DNA of 64,000 bases from Cohaesibacter sp. (lineage in GTDB: Bacteria > Pseudomonadota > Alphaproteobacteria > Rhizobiales > Cohaesibacteraceae). The DNA is taken from the NCBI GenBank assembly GCA_025800145.1, contig JAOXSH010000009.1:1-64000 (forward strand). Reading direction: 5' to 3'. The notes under the pieces are model-generated. The model ran no database searches and had not been told where the DNA came from. It worked only from the letters and a program-made list of their open reading frames with translations. Shown piece after piece: positions 1-10,133 of the stretch. Made by a program: the position numbers and the translations under genes. The stretch's first letter is position 1. Each line of letters begins with the position of its first letter.

Positions 1-171
1 GAAAAGACAAAGAGGAGGCCAGCCCTGTTCGTCCTTGGTTGACGAGGAGATGTCCCCCATAAGGGCATCAGCAACATCCCAATCTATCAGGCTGGCTAGG
101 TCATCTAGATCTGTTGGGATCCGACGCTCTGTGCCGAACATCTCTTCCTGTCCTATGATCCGACGAACCAT
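1..171 (-). mobile_element. Truncated 5' end of an IS5-like transposase gene (continues beyond the left edge)
   Basis: Reverse-strand ORF from ATG at 171 translates MVRRIIGQEEMFGTERRIPTDLDDLASLIDWDVADALMGDISSSTKDEQGWPPLCLF, resembling IS5-family transposase N-termini (LVDW...L..YPPL.LF pattern). Open to the window edge. Confidence 0.6.
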
Positions 172-251
172 CTTTCTGCCTCCAAAATAAACCCGAGAAG
201 CCAATTGAATCAAAGAATAAGTCGCGCGTCAAATCACCATCCGCACACAGG

Positions 252-328
252 TCTCCTAGAAAGACAACGCAGCTCAGTAAACCATTTCAAGGCATCCTAT
301 GGGTCAATCTTTCATGCCGTTGGTATGA
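252..328 (+). repeat. Family B repeat copy
   Basis: cctagaaagacaacgcagctcagtaaaccatttcaaggcatcctatgggtcaatctttcatgccgttggtatga; ~55 bp shared with reverse complement of 54553-54607. Confidence 0.85.
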
Positions 329-334
329 GATCTG

Positions 335-360
335 GATCCCGGCTTTTGCCGGGATCTTTG
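335..360 (+). terminator. Terminator-like hairpin
   Basis: gatcccggc-tttt-gccgggatc followed by tttgtttgttttt. Confidence 0.5.
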
Positions 361-1062
361 TTTGTTTTTGCTTTTTTGGATGCTGACGCAAGCGTGTAAA
401 GAGAATCAGTTTCGCGCCTTTGTCCCTTTTCCTGTGCAATTTTCTTTCTGTTTTGCGCAAGGACTGGCTTTTTTGTGAGTGATTAAGGCGATTGCTTTAC
501 AAAAATTTATAGTTGTCACACATTCGTGTGATGTTTAAGCTTTGATTAACCTTAAAATTTCACTAAAATTGCTTAAACTTAATCAGACATTAAACTATTC
601 GTTGAAAATCTCATTCTTTTTGCTAGGCTGGTGCAGCGCAACAGTGGGCTTCTTGGTCTGTTTAGTCATATTTTGGCCGTAAGTTTGCTCTCATGTTGCA
701 GAAAGATAAGTTCCCCCTACGGTATGCCAGGTCCGCCGCATCTCCTGGGGCCGTGGGGTTTGGTCGGTTCGGGCGCAGCAGAGTGGCCTCCTCAAGTGGT
801 CTGCTTTCGAACCGGCCATCCTTTCTTTTATGCTGTTGGTATAACACCCCCGAACACCGCAAAACCCTCATCAAACTGGTCTTTGCAGCCTCATTGCTAT
901 ATAGGCGCAATCAGGGTTTTCGAACCACGAAAATTATCATTTGATTCAAGGTCTTAGCTATGATTTCAGGGGAAGAAAGCGAAATGGCGGAGAGTGAAGA
1001 ACGAAGTTCGAACCGAAGCCAAACAGGTAGGGTTGGTGTGGCGGCTACCTGCAAGCATAAAA

Positions 1063-1155
1063 TGGCGGAGAGGAAGGGATTCGAACCCTCGAGACGGTTC
1101 GACACCGCCTACTCCCTTAGCAGGGGAGCGCCTTCAGCCACTCGGCCACCTCTCC
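1063..1155 (-). tRNA. tRNA-Ser (GCT)
   Basis: Reverse complement GGAGAGGTGGCCGAGTGG...CTGCTAAGG...GGTTCGAATCCCTTCCTCTCCGCCA; long variable arm, anticodon GCT, encoded CCA. Confidence 0.95.
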
Positions 1156-1272
1156 GCAGACCGGTTTAAAGATTTGGTGGCTGCCTCGCAACTGCTTTTT
1201 TGTCAGGAGAATGACATTTCCACATTATCAAGCAAATGAGCTTTGCCATGGTGAGAGAGAGGGGGCTTGAGA

Positions 1273-1312
1273 TAAAAAAGCACCCTTGGCGTATCTCTCA
1301 CCAAGGGTGCTT
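1273..1312 (-). terminator. Rho-independent terminator downstream of the lldD-like gene
   Basis: 12-bp perfect inverted repeat AAGCACCCTTGG/CCAAGGGTGCTT followed by a T run on the minus strand. Confidence 0.85.
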
Positions 1313-1350
1313 GAAGGGGCTGGTTTATAATTTATTGTTTTTATGGATCT

Positions 1351-2490
1351 TTATTTGCGATAAAGATTATGCTTGCCGATATTTTTGATATCGCGTTCGC
1401 CACATAATGCCATGGTGATATCCAGTTCATTGCGCAAAATATCAATCGCTTTGGCAACGCCGGGCTTGCCCATAGCGCCCAGACCATAGAGAAGAGGCCG
1501 CCCGACATAGGTGCCTTTGGCCCCCAATGCGATGGCTTTTAGAATATCCTGACCAGAGCGAATCCCACCATCCATATGCACTTCGACATCCTTGCCGACC
1601 GCATCGACAATCTCTTCCAAGACTTCAATGGAAGAGGGTGCACCATCCAACTGACGCCCGCCATGATTGGAGACAATGATAGCGTCTGCGCCGGTCTTTA
1701 AGGACAATTTGGCGTCCTCAACATCCAGAATGCCTTTGATGATCAAAGGACCACCCCAGCGCTCTTTGATCCATTCGACATCATCCCAATTCAATTTTGG
1801 ATCAAATTGCTCCGCTGTCCATGAAGACAGGGAGGACAGATCCTCAACACCTTTGGCGTGACCCACAATATTGCGGAAGGTGCGGCGTTTGGTGCCCAAC
1901 ATGCCAAGACACCACAATGGGCGTGTTGCCATCTGCAAGACGTGATTGGGGGTGAATTTTGGGGGGGTCGACAAGCCATTGCGCAAATCTTTATGGCGCT
2001 GGCCCAAAATTTGTAAATCCAATGTCAAAACCAAAGCAGAACAGCCAGCGGCTTTGGCACGATCAATCAGATTGCCTGCAAATTCCTTATCACGCATCAC
2101 ATAGAGCTGAAACCAGAACGGCTTTTTTGTATGTTCGGCCACATCTTCAATGGAGCAAACGCTCATTGTGGAGAGGGTATAGGGAATGCCTGCTTCCTCA
2201 CAGGCCTGCGCAATCAGGATTTCGCCATCTGCATGTTGCATACCGGTTAGACCTGTTGGGGCCATTGCCAAGGGCATGGCAACCTCTTGCCCAATCATCT
2301 CTGATTTCAAAGACCGGTTGGTCATATCAACGGCGACGCGCTGGCGTAGCTTGATCTTTTGAAAGTCGCTTTCATTGGCGCGATAAGTGCTTTCGGTCCA
2401 AGAACCGCTATCGGCATAATCAAAGAACATGCGCGGCACCCGACGACGGGCCATTTTTTTCAAGTCATTGATTTCCAGAATAGGGCTCAT
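1351..2490 (-). CDS. lldD: FMN-dependent alpha-hydroxy acid dehydrogenase (L-lactate dehydrogenase family)
   Basis: MSPILEINDLKKMARRRVPRMFFDYADSGSWTE...; IVSNHGGRQLDGAPS and VHMDGGIRSGQDILKA motifs. ORF track extends to 2706 but family homology begins at MSPILE (start 2490). Confidence 0.85.
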   Translation of the reverse strand: MSPILEINDLKKMARRRVPRMFFDYADSGSWTESTYRANESDFQKIKLRQRVAVDMTNRSLKSEMIGQEVAMPLAMAPTGLTGMQHADGEILIAQACEEAGIPYTLSTMSVCSIEDVAEHTKKPFWFQLYVMRDKEFAGNLIDRAKAAGCSALVLTLDLQILGQRHKDLRNGLSTPPKFTPNHVLQMATRPLWCLGMLGTKRRTFRNIVGHAKGVEDLSSLSSWTAEQFDPKLNWDDVEWIKERWGGPLIIKGILDVEDAKLSLKTGADAIIVSNHGGRQLDGAPSSIEVLEEIVDAVGKDVEVHMDGGIRSGQDILKAIALGAKGTYVGRPLLYGLGAMGKPGVAKAIDILRNELDITMALCGERDIKNIGKHNLYRK

Positions 2491-2780
2491 GATTTCCTCC
2501 AATCCGGTGCAGGGCGTCTTTAAGGAAAGCTCTACACAGGGCTTGCGCTGTACAAAGCCACAGCGTGGCAGATCGCAGCAAGAAGCAAAGCTATATCGTG
2601 CATTGATAATGAATGTGCGCGCACTGTGCCAAATCTGTTCGCAAAGATCAAAGCAGGCAGACCCAAACTGCGCCAATATTTGGTTGGAAAATGGCGCAAA
2701 AAGCAACTGCCTGCCAAATTGCTTATATTTGACAGGCAGTTAGATTTTACCAATTTGAAAAATAGAGCCAAAGAAAGCTC

Positions 2781-4538
2781 TTAGTAAACGTCACGAACGT
2801 AGCGTTTTTCTTTCTTCATCTTGTTTACATAATCTTTGGCACCATCGACAGACAGGCCAGCTTGCTCTGCAATCACATCATGCAAGGCCTGATCGACATC
2901 CTTTGCCATGCGAGAGGCATCGCCACAAACATAGAAATGACCACCTTCTTGCAGAGCCGCATAGAGATCTTTGGCATTTTCCTGCATACGAGTCTGGACA
3001 TAGATTTTCTCTGCCTGATCACGGGAGAAAGCCAAATCAAGGCGGTTCAAAATGCCAGAGGATTGCATGGCGCTTAATTCATCCTGATAGATGAAATCGG
3101 TTTTGGCATGTTGATCACCAAAAAACAGCCAGTTCATGCCCTTGGCACCAATGGCCTCGCGCTCTTGCAGGAAGGCGCGGAATGGGGCAATGCCGGTGCC
3201 AGGACCTACCATGACCATGGGGGCATCATTGTCAGCTGGCACACGGAAACTTTTGTTCGGTGTCATAAAGACTTTGGCAGCTTGCTCTCCAACCCGATCG
3301 GCAAGGAAGCAGGAAGCAACCCCGCCATGATCACGCCCATGACTGTTATAGCGCACAGAGGCGATGGTCAAATGCACGCTGTCTGGATGGAGTTTGGAAC
3401 TGGAAGAGATAGAATAGGCACGATGCTGCAAGGGTTTGAGCACATCAACCAGCTCCTCTACGGACAGCATGATATGCGGATAGAGATTGAGAAGATCCAG
3501 AATATCTTTTGACCACAGAAACGCTTCCATAGCGTCCTTGTCGCCATGTTCGACAATATGGGTCAAATGTTCGTCATTGGCGCGGGCTTCAATGGCTTTG
3601 ACAAAATCAGAAGAGGGTGTCGAAATTTCAAAATCGCTGAACATGGCTTCAGCCAGCGAAATATCCTTGCCCGGTATATCTTCATCGCCACTGAAATCAC
3701 AACGGTCCAGAAGATCTGAGACCAATTCGAGATCATTGGTAGGAATAACGCCCATCGCATCGCCTGCTTCATAGCTTGGCCCGTCATTGGACAGATCAAA
3801 CTCGTAATGGCGAATCTCTTTGGCCGACCCATCGCCGGACAGAAGGCGATTGCAGGTCACAGGTGCGCAGAAAGGTGTCTTGCGGGTCCATTTTGATTTG
3901 GCCGCTTTTGGTGCTGTGCCAGCTGCCGGTGCAACTGCGCCATCGCCAACCCCTTCGGGCTTGCGCTTGGCCAGTTCTTCGACAATGCCAGAGGTCCAGC
4001 CTTCAGCCGCTTCTTCAAAATCGACATCGCAATCAACGCGGGGCTGAATGCGCTTGGCACCCAATTGCTCCAGACGCAAGTCAAATTGTTTGCCTGCCTC
4101 ACAAAATTCGTCATAGGCTGTATCGCCCAAGGCAAGAACGGAGAATTGCAGATTTTCCAAACGCGGCGCGCCGGTATCTTTGAGCGCTTCCCAGAACATT
4201 TCGGCATTATCCGGCATTTCGCCTTCCCCATAAGTGGAGGTGACAATCAGCACATAATCCATTTGTGTCAGAGATTCGACTTCCGCCTCATCAAGAGAGG
4301 CAAGAACAGCATTGGAGCCGCCGGTGCGAATGGCATCACAGACCTCTTCGGCCACCATTTCGGAATTGCCGGTCTGGGTACCATAAAACACATGAACGGT
4401 CAGAGCCTGGGCTGCATCAGCGCTGGATGCGTTGGTGTCTTTGGTCATTTGGGTGTGAAGACCAGCATAAAAGCCGGAAAGCCAGGAGCGCTGATCCTCG
4501 GAAAAAGGGCTGTCTTGGGGAATGAACAGAGCTTGCAT
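2781..4538 (-). CDS. Diflavin reductase, sulfite reductase flavoprotein alpha (CysJ)-like: flavodoxin + FAD + NADPH domains
   Basis: FYGTQTGNSEMVAEE flavodoxin motif; RAYSISSS FAD motif; GPGTGIAPFRAFLQER and YVCGDASRMAKDVDQAL NADPH motifs. Probable start MQALFIP at 4538 (ORF 2781..4595). Confidence 0.88.
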   Translation of the reverse strand: MQALFIPQDSPFSEDQRSWLSGFYAGLHTQMTKDTNASSADAAQALTVHVFYGTQTGNSEMVAEEVCDAIRTGGSNAVLASLDEAEVESLTQMDYVLIVTSTYGEGEMPDNAEMFWEALKDTGAPRLENLQFSVLALGDTAYDEFCEAGKQFDLRLEQLGAKRIQPRVDCDVDFEEAAEGWTSGIVEELAKRKPEGVGDGAVAPAAGTAPKAAKSKWTRKTPFCAPVTCNRLLSGDGSAKEIRHYEFDLSNDGPSYEAGDAMGVIPTNDLELVSDLLDRCDFSGDEDIPGKDISLAEAMFSDFEISTPSSDFVKAIEARANDEHLTHIVEHGDKDAMEAFLWSKDILDLLNLYPHIMLSVEELVDVLKPLQHRAYSISSSSKLHPDSVHLTIASVRYNSHGRDHGGVASCFLADRVGEQAAKVFMTPNKSFRVPADNDAPMVMVGPGTGIAPFRAFLQEREAIGAKGMNWLFFGDQHAKTDFIYQDELSAMQSSGILNRLDLAFSRDQAEKIYVQTRMQENAKDLYAALQEGGHFYVCGDASRMAKDVDQALHDVIAEQAGLSVDGAKDYVNKMKKEKRYVRDVY

Positions 4539-4598
4539 GAATTGAGATCCAACTGAAATTGAAAAGTCCGGGTGAGGGAGGGGCAAAAGCCCCATCCG

Positions 4599-7500
4599 CT
4601 ATGACATGGTTTTCACCATCTCCATGCTGGCAGAAGACGCAAACAGCGCTTCATAATCCGGCAAATCACCCATTGCGGCCCGGTTCAACCGGTCTTGTAG
4701 CAAAATCCAACCATAGGTGCCTATGCTATCCATCAGGCGCACATTTCGGTTGGACAAGGCTGTCTTGTAATCGCGCATCCGCTTGTCAGAGACCATAACA
4801 GCCAATTGCTCGTCGCTATAAGTGGCAAGCGCTGTGCGGGCAATGGCGGCCAGCTTGACCATAAGGCCAAAATCTTCGGTCAGGATCAGCTTGCGAATGC
4901 CACTATTCAGCTCGGTTTCAGAAATGTCCTCGCTGGCACGATAGCGGGCTTTCACAACTTGCTGGGCGGCATTGACCACGGCAAAATTGTTGATCAATTC
5001 ATGCATCAAGCCGCTATCCACTTCGCCATATCCCGGAATAGCACCACCAGCAATCACCTTGCCATCGCGATAAGCCAGCTTGAATTTGCGGATTTGATAG
5101 GAGACCAGCGCTTGCGCCAGCTCTTCGACCAATTCCTTGCGAGAGGCTGCTTTGAGGATGGCCTCATAATTCTGATATGTTTCCAGAGCCAGAGGCGTTG
5201 CAAAGCGGAAATTAGAGACTTCGCTGTCCCAATTCTCCAAAATGAAGCGTGCTTTGGCGGAATTGGTGAATTTGATGTGACGCTCCAGCAAGGCTTTGAC
5301 GGCCATGCGATGGATTGCAGCACGATCATTTTTATCATCCAGCTTATGCAGTTTGACTGAATCATCAGAATAGAGCGATTCCAGCTGATCATATGGGTCA
5401 TATTGATAAGCCACACCACCAGACATGCCGTTGCAGAAGCCTTTGCCGAAGCCACCCAAATTCATAACCGCACCATTGGTCATATATTCGCAGCAGAAAT
5501 CGCCAACGCCTTCCACCACAGCGGTGGCACCAGAATTACGAACCGCGAACCGATCGCCTGCGCCGCCTTCAACAAAGAGGGCAGAGCCGGTTGCACCAAA
5601 CAGGGCGAAGTTGCCAATCAGGTAATTTTCCTTCTCGCCGCCACCGGGAGAGAGAATGGCAATATTGCCACCTGATGCACCTTTGCCAACGCCGTCGTTA
5701 CAAGTGCCGGTATGATGGAAAACCATGCCCGAATTACAGAAAGCGGCAAAAGACTGGCCTGCCGATCCATGGGTATGGATATGTAGCATTTCAGGCTTGA
5801 TCAGATTGCGCCCGCGATCATCGGTATGGACAATCGGCATGGTGCTGATATGACGATCTGACAGCTCATGCTGCAACATGCGCTCAATATCAATGGAGAA
5901 TTGCCCGCCAACGGTTTTGTTGCGATTGTCCAGCTTGCGCTTGACGACCAGTTTCACCCGTGACTGATGTTGCTGAACGGCCTTGTTCTTGAACTCTTTG
6001 AGCAGGCGATCATCAATATCAAAATTGGCTTCCAGATAAACCGGTTCCTTGATGATGACTTCTGGCACCACGCTCAACATGGCCCGCAGATCCATCTGAC
6101 CAATTGCCCTTTCATGCTTGACCAGATGCAGATAGTCTGCACGGCCCCGCGCTTCGCGCAGGGAAGAGAAACCAAGATGGGCAAGAATTTCGCGGGTTTC
6201 ATGGGCAATATTCATCAGATATTGCGCAAGAGCGCGTGGATCGCCTTCAAAGGTTTCGGCATTGGTGGTCAAACCAGCCGGACATTTGATGTTGCAATTC
6301 TTGGCCATAACGCATTTCAGCATCATCAGGGCGGTGGTGCCAAATTCGAAGCTGTCGCCGCCCAAAAGGCAGGATTTCACAACGTCAGAGGCCGTCTGAT
6401 GGGCACCAGAACAGCGCAAGATCACTTTTTCGCGCAAGCCATTGGCACACAGCGCCTGATGCACTTCGGCAAGGCCAATTTCAGCCGCACGACCGGTATT
6501 TTTCAAAGAGGTCACAGCCGCAGCGCCCGTACCACCGGTGTTGCCGGCAATATTGATGACATCTGCGCCAGCTTTGGCGACGCCCACTGCGATGGTGCCA
6601 ATGCCTTCAGAGGAGACCAGTTTGACAATCACGCGCACACGCGCAGCTTTTGCATCATGGATCAGCTGGGCCAAATCCTCAATGGAATAGGTGTCGTGAT
6701 GCGGAGGAGGGGAAATCAATTCCACGCCCGGCGTCCCACCACGGGCCGCTGCAATCTCAACGGTGACCTTGGGCGCAGGCAATTGCCCGCCTTCGCCAGG
6801 TTTTGCCCCTTGCGCAATCTTGATTTCAAGCTCTTCCAGCGTTGGATCGGCCAGATAGCCAGTCCAGACCCCGAAGCGACCTGAGGCAAGCTGCTTGATG
6901 CGGCTGGAGCGAATGGTGCCATAGCGCGACATATGCTCGCCACCTTCGCCCGAATTTGAGAAACCGCCAGCCATATTGGTGCCATGAGCAACCGCTTCAT
7001 GGGCCGGGGTTACCAAAGCACCGTGAGACATGGCACCAGAGGCAAGGGTTGAGGTGATTTCGTGCGCGGCTTGCACATTCGCCAGATCAAGCTTTGGATT
7101 GCAGGCTTTGATATGAGAGAAGTAGACCAAGGCAATGCCTTGCACTTTTACCTCAATCACATTGCCATGGGTTTCAATGCCCAGCAAATCCTCGCCAAAT
7201 TTGTCTTTTAAAGCCACCGACAGGGCAACCGCCCGTTCCGGCTTGCCGGTCTCTGGCAAAGTCAGGCTAAAGCCATCCTCACCCTTGGCGACAACATCCA
7301 GACCGCGCACAACAAAGCAATTGTTGCCAACCAGATCATGACGGAACAGCTCTTCACCAAATTCTTCTGCGCTTAGCGCCCAATTCACATCAGCGGGGAA
7401 AGAGAGAACATCGCGCAAGGCGGCGGGACGCTTCTCGCGCTCCAGCTCCAGATCGTGAGAAAATTCGCGATATTGGCGGGTGATTTTGAAGGCATCAATC

Positions 7501-10133
7501 TCTTCGGGTTTGCGACGTGCAAAGCTGGTATGACGATAGGCTTCCGCACCCTTGCCATAGGCATCGCTCAATCTTGAGACAGGAAGCAGACGCAAATCAT
7601 CGTCATTGGCATCGCCTTTGGCATGGGCGGCTTCGCCGGACTGAATGGATTCTTCAGTCATTTCTACAAAGCCGCGCACCGCCGTTGTGCCATAGGAATG
7701 GCCCGCGCCTTCAGAACGCTCTTTGAACAAACCAAGCAGCGGGATATCACCATCGGCTGTGATTTCGCAAGCGCGGATGTGCCAGGCATTGACGCTGTCA
7801 GCAATGGCCGCAAAATCCACCCCCCCAACGGTGTTTTTCATATTCGGGAAGTAGCGGGACAGCGCGTCATTGTCGGTATCAAGGAAGTTTGGCTCGAAAA
7901 ATTCCCCGCCGATATAGCTCTCTGCGGTACAAAGGCCGACCTTGCCCATGGTTTTCATCAGGGATTTGTCAGCGGCTTTGTTATAGCGCTTGATGCAGGC
8001 CTTGATTTCGTCCGCATCATTTTTGGCCATATCTTCGGCGCGGGCCAAAACGCTCAAAGGCATAACGGCAGATGCTCCAAAGCCCAAAGCTGTTGCGATT
8101 TGATGGGAAGAGGCAATCTGGCCGCTTTCGGCAATCAGCGAGGCGCGGAAGCGCAAGCCATGCTCAATCAAACGCTGGTTAGCCGCTGAAATCACCATGA
8201 TCAGCGGAATGGCTGCCATCTGCTGACTGACAAGGGCGTCAGATAGAATGATAATGCCGCCTTTTTCGCGCGCAACGTCTTCCACCCGATCACATACCGC
8301 ATCAATGGCTGCAATCAAATCAGATTGCTGTTTGGCATTATCGCCCGCATGATCAATGGCATAAATGGTGGCAATATCAGTCACAGGGATGGTCGATTGC
8401 TGACGCAAAGCCGCCAATTCCCAAGGGGCGAGAATAGGGCTTTCAATGACAATCTGTTTCGTTTCATCTTCATTGAAATGAGGTTTTGCCCCAAGTGCAA
8501 CACGCAAGGTCATGCCATCGGCTTCGCGCAAGCTGTCCAGTGGCGGGTTCGTCACCTGAGCAAAGCGCTGGGAGAAATATTTCGACATGCCGCCTTCCTG
8601 ATCGGTCAGCGCATTGATTGCCACGCCATAGCCCATGGCAGAAATTTTCTCAGAACCTTTTTGCATCATCGGATCCATCAGGAATTTAAAGCTTTCCTGA
8701 TTGAGACCATAGGCAACAGCGCGTTGTGGCTCGCTGAAATCTGCATCCAAATCCGGTTTGTCAGTGCTGGCTGGCAAATCTGCCATGGTGATGCGGGCAT
8801 TGTCCAGCAAGCTGCGATAATTGCGCTTGGATGCCAGCATTTCCAACGCTTCATTGGATGTATAGGATTGTCCGGTGTTGTGGTCGAAATAGAGCATTCC
8901 GCCCGCTTCAATACGCCCGCGCCGGGTGATGCTTTCTGCCGGGAAGTCAATCTGACCGGCTTCCGACATCACACACAGATAGTCATCGGTTTCAACAGAG
9001 CGCAAAGGCCGTAAACCCAGACGGTCCAGACGTGCACCAACCACAGTGCCATTGCCAAAGATAAGAGCGGCAGGACCATCATTTTTTTCTTCATACAAAG
9101 AGAAATATTCCAGCATAACTTTTACATCATCTGAAAAACGGGAATCATTTTCCCATGCAGGGGGCATCATTGCCACCACCGCTGTGATCAGATCCAGATC
9201 ATCCTCAATCAGGCGACGCTCCAGCGTCTGATCAAGGCGGCAGGAATCAGACTGTCCAGGAGGAGAATAAATCTGGCTATTCTTCATCTGCGCAATTGCA
9301 GATTCGGATAGACGATTTTTCTTGTCCGTATTCAATTCACCATTATGCGCCATCAAACGGAAAGGCTGCGCCATGCTTGGCTGCGGCTCGGTATTGGTCG
9401 AAAAGCGCGTATGGAAGAACATGGAATGGATCTTGTGATCTTCATCCATCAGATCTTCGAAATAGGGAATCACCTCATTGGAATTCAACCGCCCTTTATA
9501 AACCTGCGTGTGGGCAGACAGGGAAAGCGGATAGAGGCCTTTGAGAGTGGGTTCCAGATAGGCGGTTTTTTCAATTGCCATCAAAGCATCATGAATGGCG
9601 CGGTCAAAGGCTTTGCCATCCATATCTTGTGGCTTGGCAAAGACCACCTGATGGATGGTTTGCATATATTGTACAGCTGCTGGACGAATAACGGCATTGT
9701 TGACACCAACATTGCGCACCAACAAGACGCCAAGATCCAGACCTTCCAGCGCGCCTTGTATCAAGGCATCGGCTTCATCCCAATAGGCTGGATCATCTGG
9801 CATGAAGAAGTTGCCAACGCCAAACTCTCCAAGCTCAAGGCTGTCATTGCCCATTAATTTGCGAAAGAAAGAGAGTGAGAGATCAACATTGACACCCGCG
9901 CCATCGCCCACACCTTCAGAGCTCATGCCACCGCGATGGGGAATCGTACAAAGGGCTTCATGTCCTTTGACCAGAACATCATGGGTTTGCTCCCCTGACT
10001 TATATGTCATGAAGCCAACGCCGCAGCTGCTCTTTTCAAAATTCGGATCATAGAGGCCAAAATCTAGCTGTGTCTGATTCAAACCGAAGTCCTCACTCTT
10101 GTTGGGCATTTTTCCGTCTTGCCGCATGGTCAA
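4599..10133 (-). CDS. gltB: Glutamate synthase large-subunit-like protein (1844 aa, unusually long)
   Basis: CGVGF catalytic Cys/amidotransferase start, PHRGG, FMN-domain stretch GEGGQLPAPKVTVEIAAARGGTPGVELISPPPHHDTYSIEDLAQLI, CVMAKNCNIKCPAG cluster motif, C-terminal GXGXG-type domain. Confidence 0.9.
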   Translation of the reverse strand: MTMRQDGKMPNKSEDFGLNQTQLDFGLYDPNFEKSSCGVGFMTYKSGEQTHDVLVKGHEALCTIPHRGGMSSEGVGDGAGVNVDLSLSFFRKLMGNDSLELGEFGVGNFFMPDDPAYWDEADALIQGALEGLDLGVLLVRNVGVNNAVIRPAAVQYMQTIHQVVFAKPQDMDGKAFDRAIHDALMAIEKTAYLEPTLKGLYPLSLSAHTQVYKGRLNSNEVIPYFEDLMDEDHKIHSMFFHTRFSTNTEPQPSMAQPFRLMAHNGELNTDKKNRLSESAIAQMKNSQIYSPPGQSDSCRLDQTLERRLIEDDLDLITAVVAMMPPAWENDSRFSDDVKVMLEYFSLYEEKNDGPAALIFGNGTVVGARLDRLGLRPLRSVETDDYLCVMSEAGQIDFPAESITRRGRIEAGGMLYFDHNTGQSYTSNEALEMLASKRNYRSLLDNARITMADLPASTDKPDLDADFSEPQRAVAYGLNQESFKFLMDPMMQKGSEKISAMGYGVAINALTDQEGGMSKYFSQRFAQVTNPPLDSLREADGMTLRVALGAKPHFNEDETKQIVIESPILAPWELAALRQQSTIPVTDIATIYAIDHAGDNAKQQSDLIAAIDAVCDRVEDVAREKGGIIILSDALVSQQMAAIPLIMVISAANQRLIEHGLRFRASLIAESGQIASSHQIATALGFGASAVMPLSVLARAEDMAKNDADEIKACIKRYNKAADKSLMKTMGKVGLCTAESYIGGEFFEPNFLDTDNDALSRYFPNMKNTVGGVDFAAIADSVNAWHIRACEITADGDIPLLGLFKERSEGAGHSYGTTAVRGFVEMTEESIQSGEAAHAKGDANDDDLRLLPVSRLSDAYGKGAEAYRHTSFARRKPEEIDAFKITRQYREFSHDLELEREKRPAALRDVLSFPADVNWALSAEEFGEELFRHDLVGNNCFVVRGLDVVAKGEDGFSLTLPETGKPERAVALSVALKDKFGEDLLGIETHGNVIEVKVQGIALVYFSHIKACNPKLDLANVQAAHEITSTLASGAMSHGALVTPAHEAVAHGTNMAGGFSNSGEGGEHMSRYGTIRSSRIKQLASGRFGVWTGYLADPTLEELEIKIAQGAKPGEGGQLPAPKVTVEIAAARGGTPGVELISPPPHHDTYSIEDLAQLIHDAKAARVRVIVKLVSSEGIGTIAVGVAKAGADVINIAGNTGGTGAAAVTSLKNTGRAAEIGLAEVHQALCANGLREKVILRCSGAHQTASDVVKSCLLGGDSFEFGTTALMMLKCVMAKNCNIKCPAGLTTNAETFEGDPRALAQYLMNIAHETREILAHLGFSSLREARGRADYLHLVKHERAIGQMDLRAMLSVVPEVIIKEPVYLEANFDIDDRLLKEFKNKAVQQHQSRVKLVVKRKLDNRNKTVGGQFSIDIERMLQHELSDRHISTMPIVHTDDRGRNLIKPEMLHIHTHGSAGQSFAAFCNSGMVFHHTGTCNDGVGKGASGGNIAILSPGGGEKENYLIGNFALFGATGSALFVEGGAGDRFAVRNSGATAVVEGVGDFCCEYMTNGAVMNLGGFGKGFCNGMSGGVAYQYDPYDQLESLYSDDSVKLHKLDDKNDRAAIHRMAVKALLERHIKFTNSAKARFILENWDSEVSNFRFATPLALETYQNYEAILKAASRKELVEELAQALVSYQIRKFKLAYRDGKVIAGGAIPGYGEVDSGLMHELINNFAVVNAAQQVVKARYRASEDISETELNSGIRKLILTEDFGLMVKLAAIARTALATYSDEQLAVMVSDKRMRDYKTALSNRNVRLMDSIGTYGWILLQDRLNRAAMGDLPDYEALFASSASMEMVKTMS

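Noticed and set aside
626-1060. Several overlapping short ORFs (631..957, 662..910, 693..944, 911..1105)
   Set aside because: Mutually overlapping on both strands with no family features. Region probably non-coding; a degenerate Family B-like tip (tttatgctgttggtat near 828-843) is too short to call alone.
5967-6884. 305-aa and neighbouring plus-strand ORFs inside gltB
   Set aside because: Antisense to the FMN-domain coding region of the GltB-like protein.
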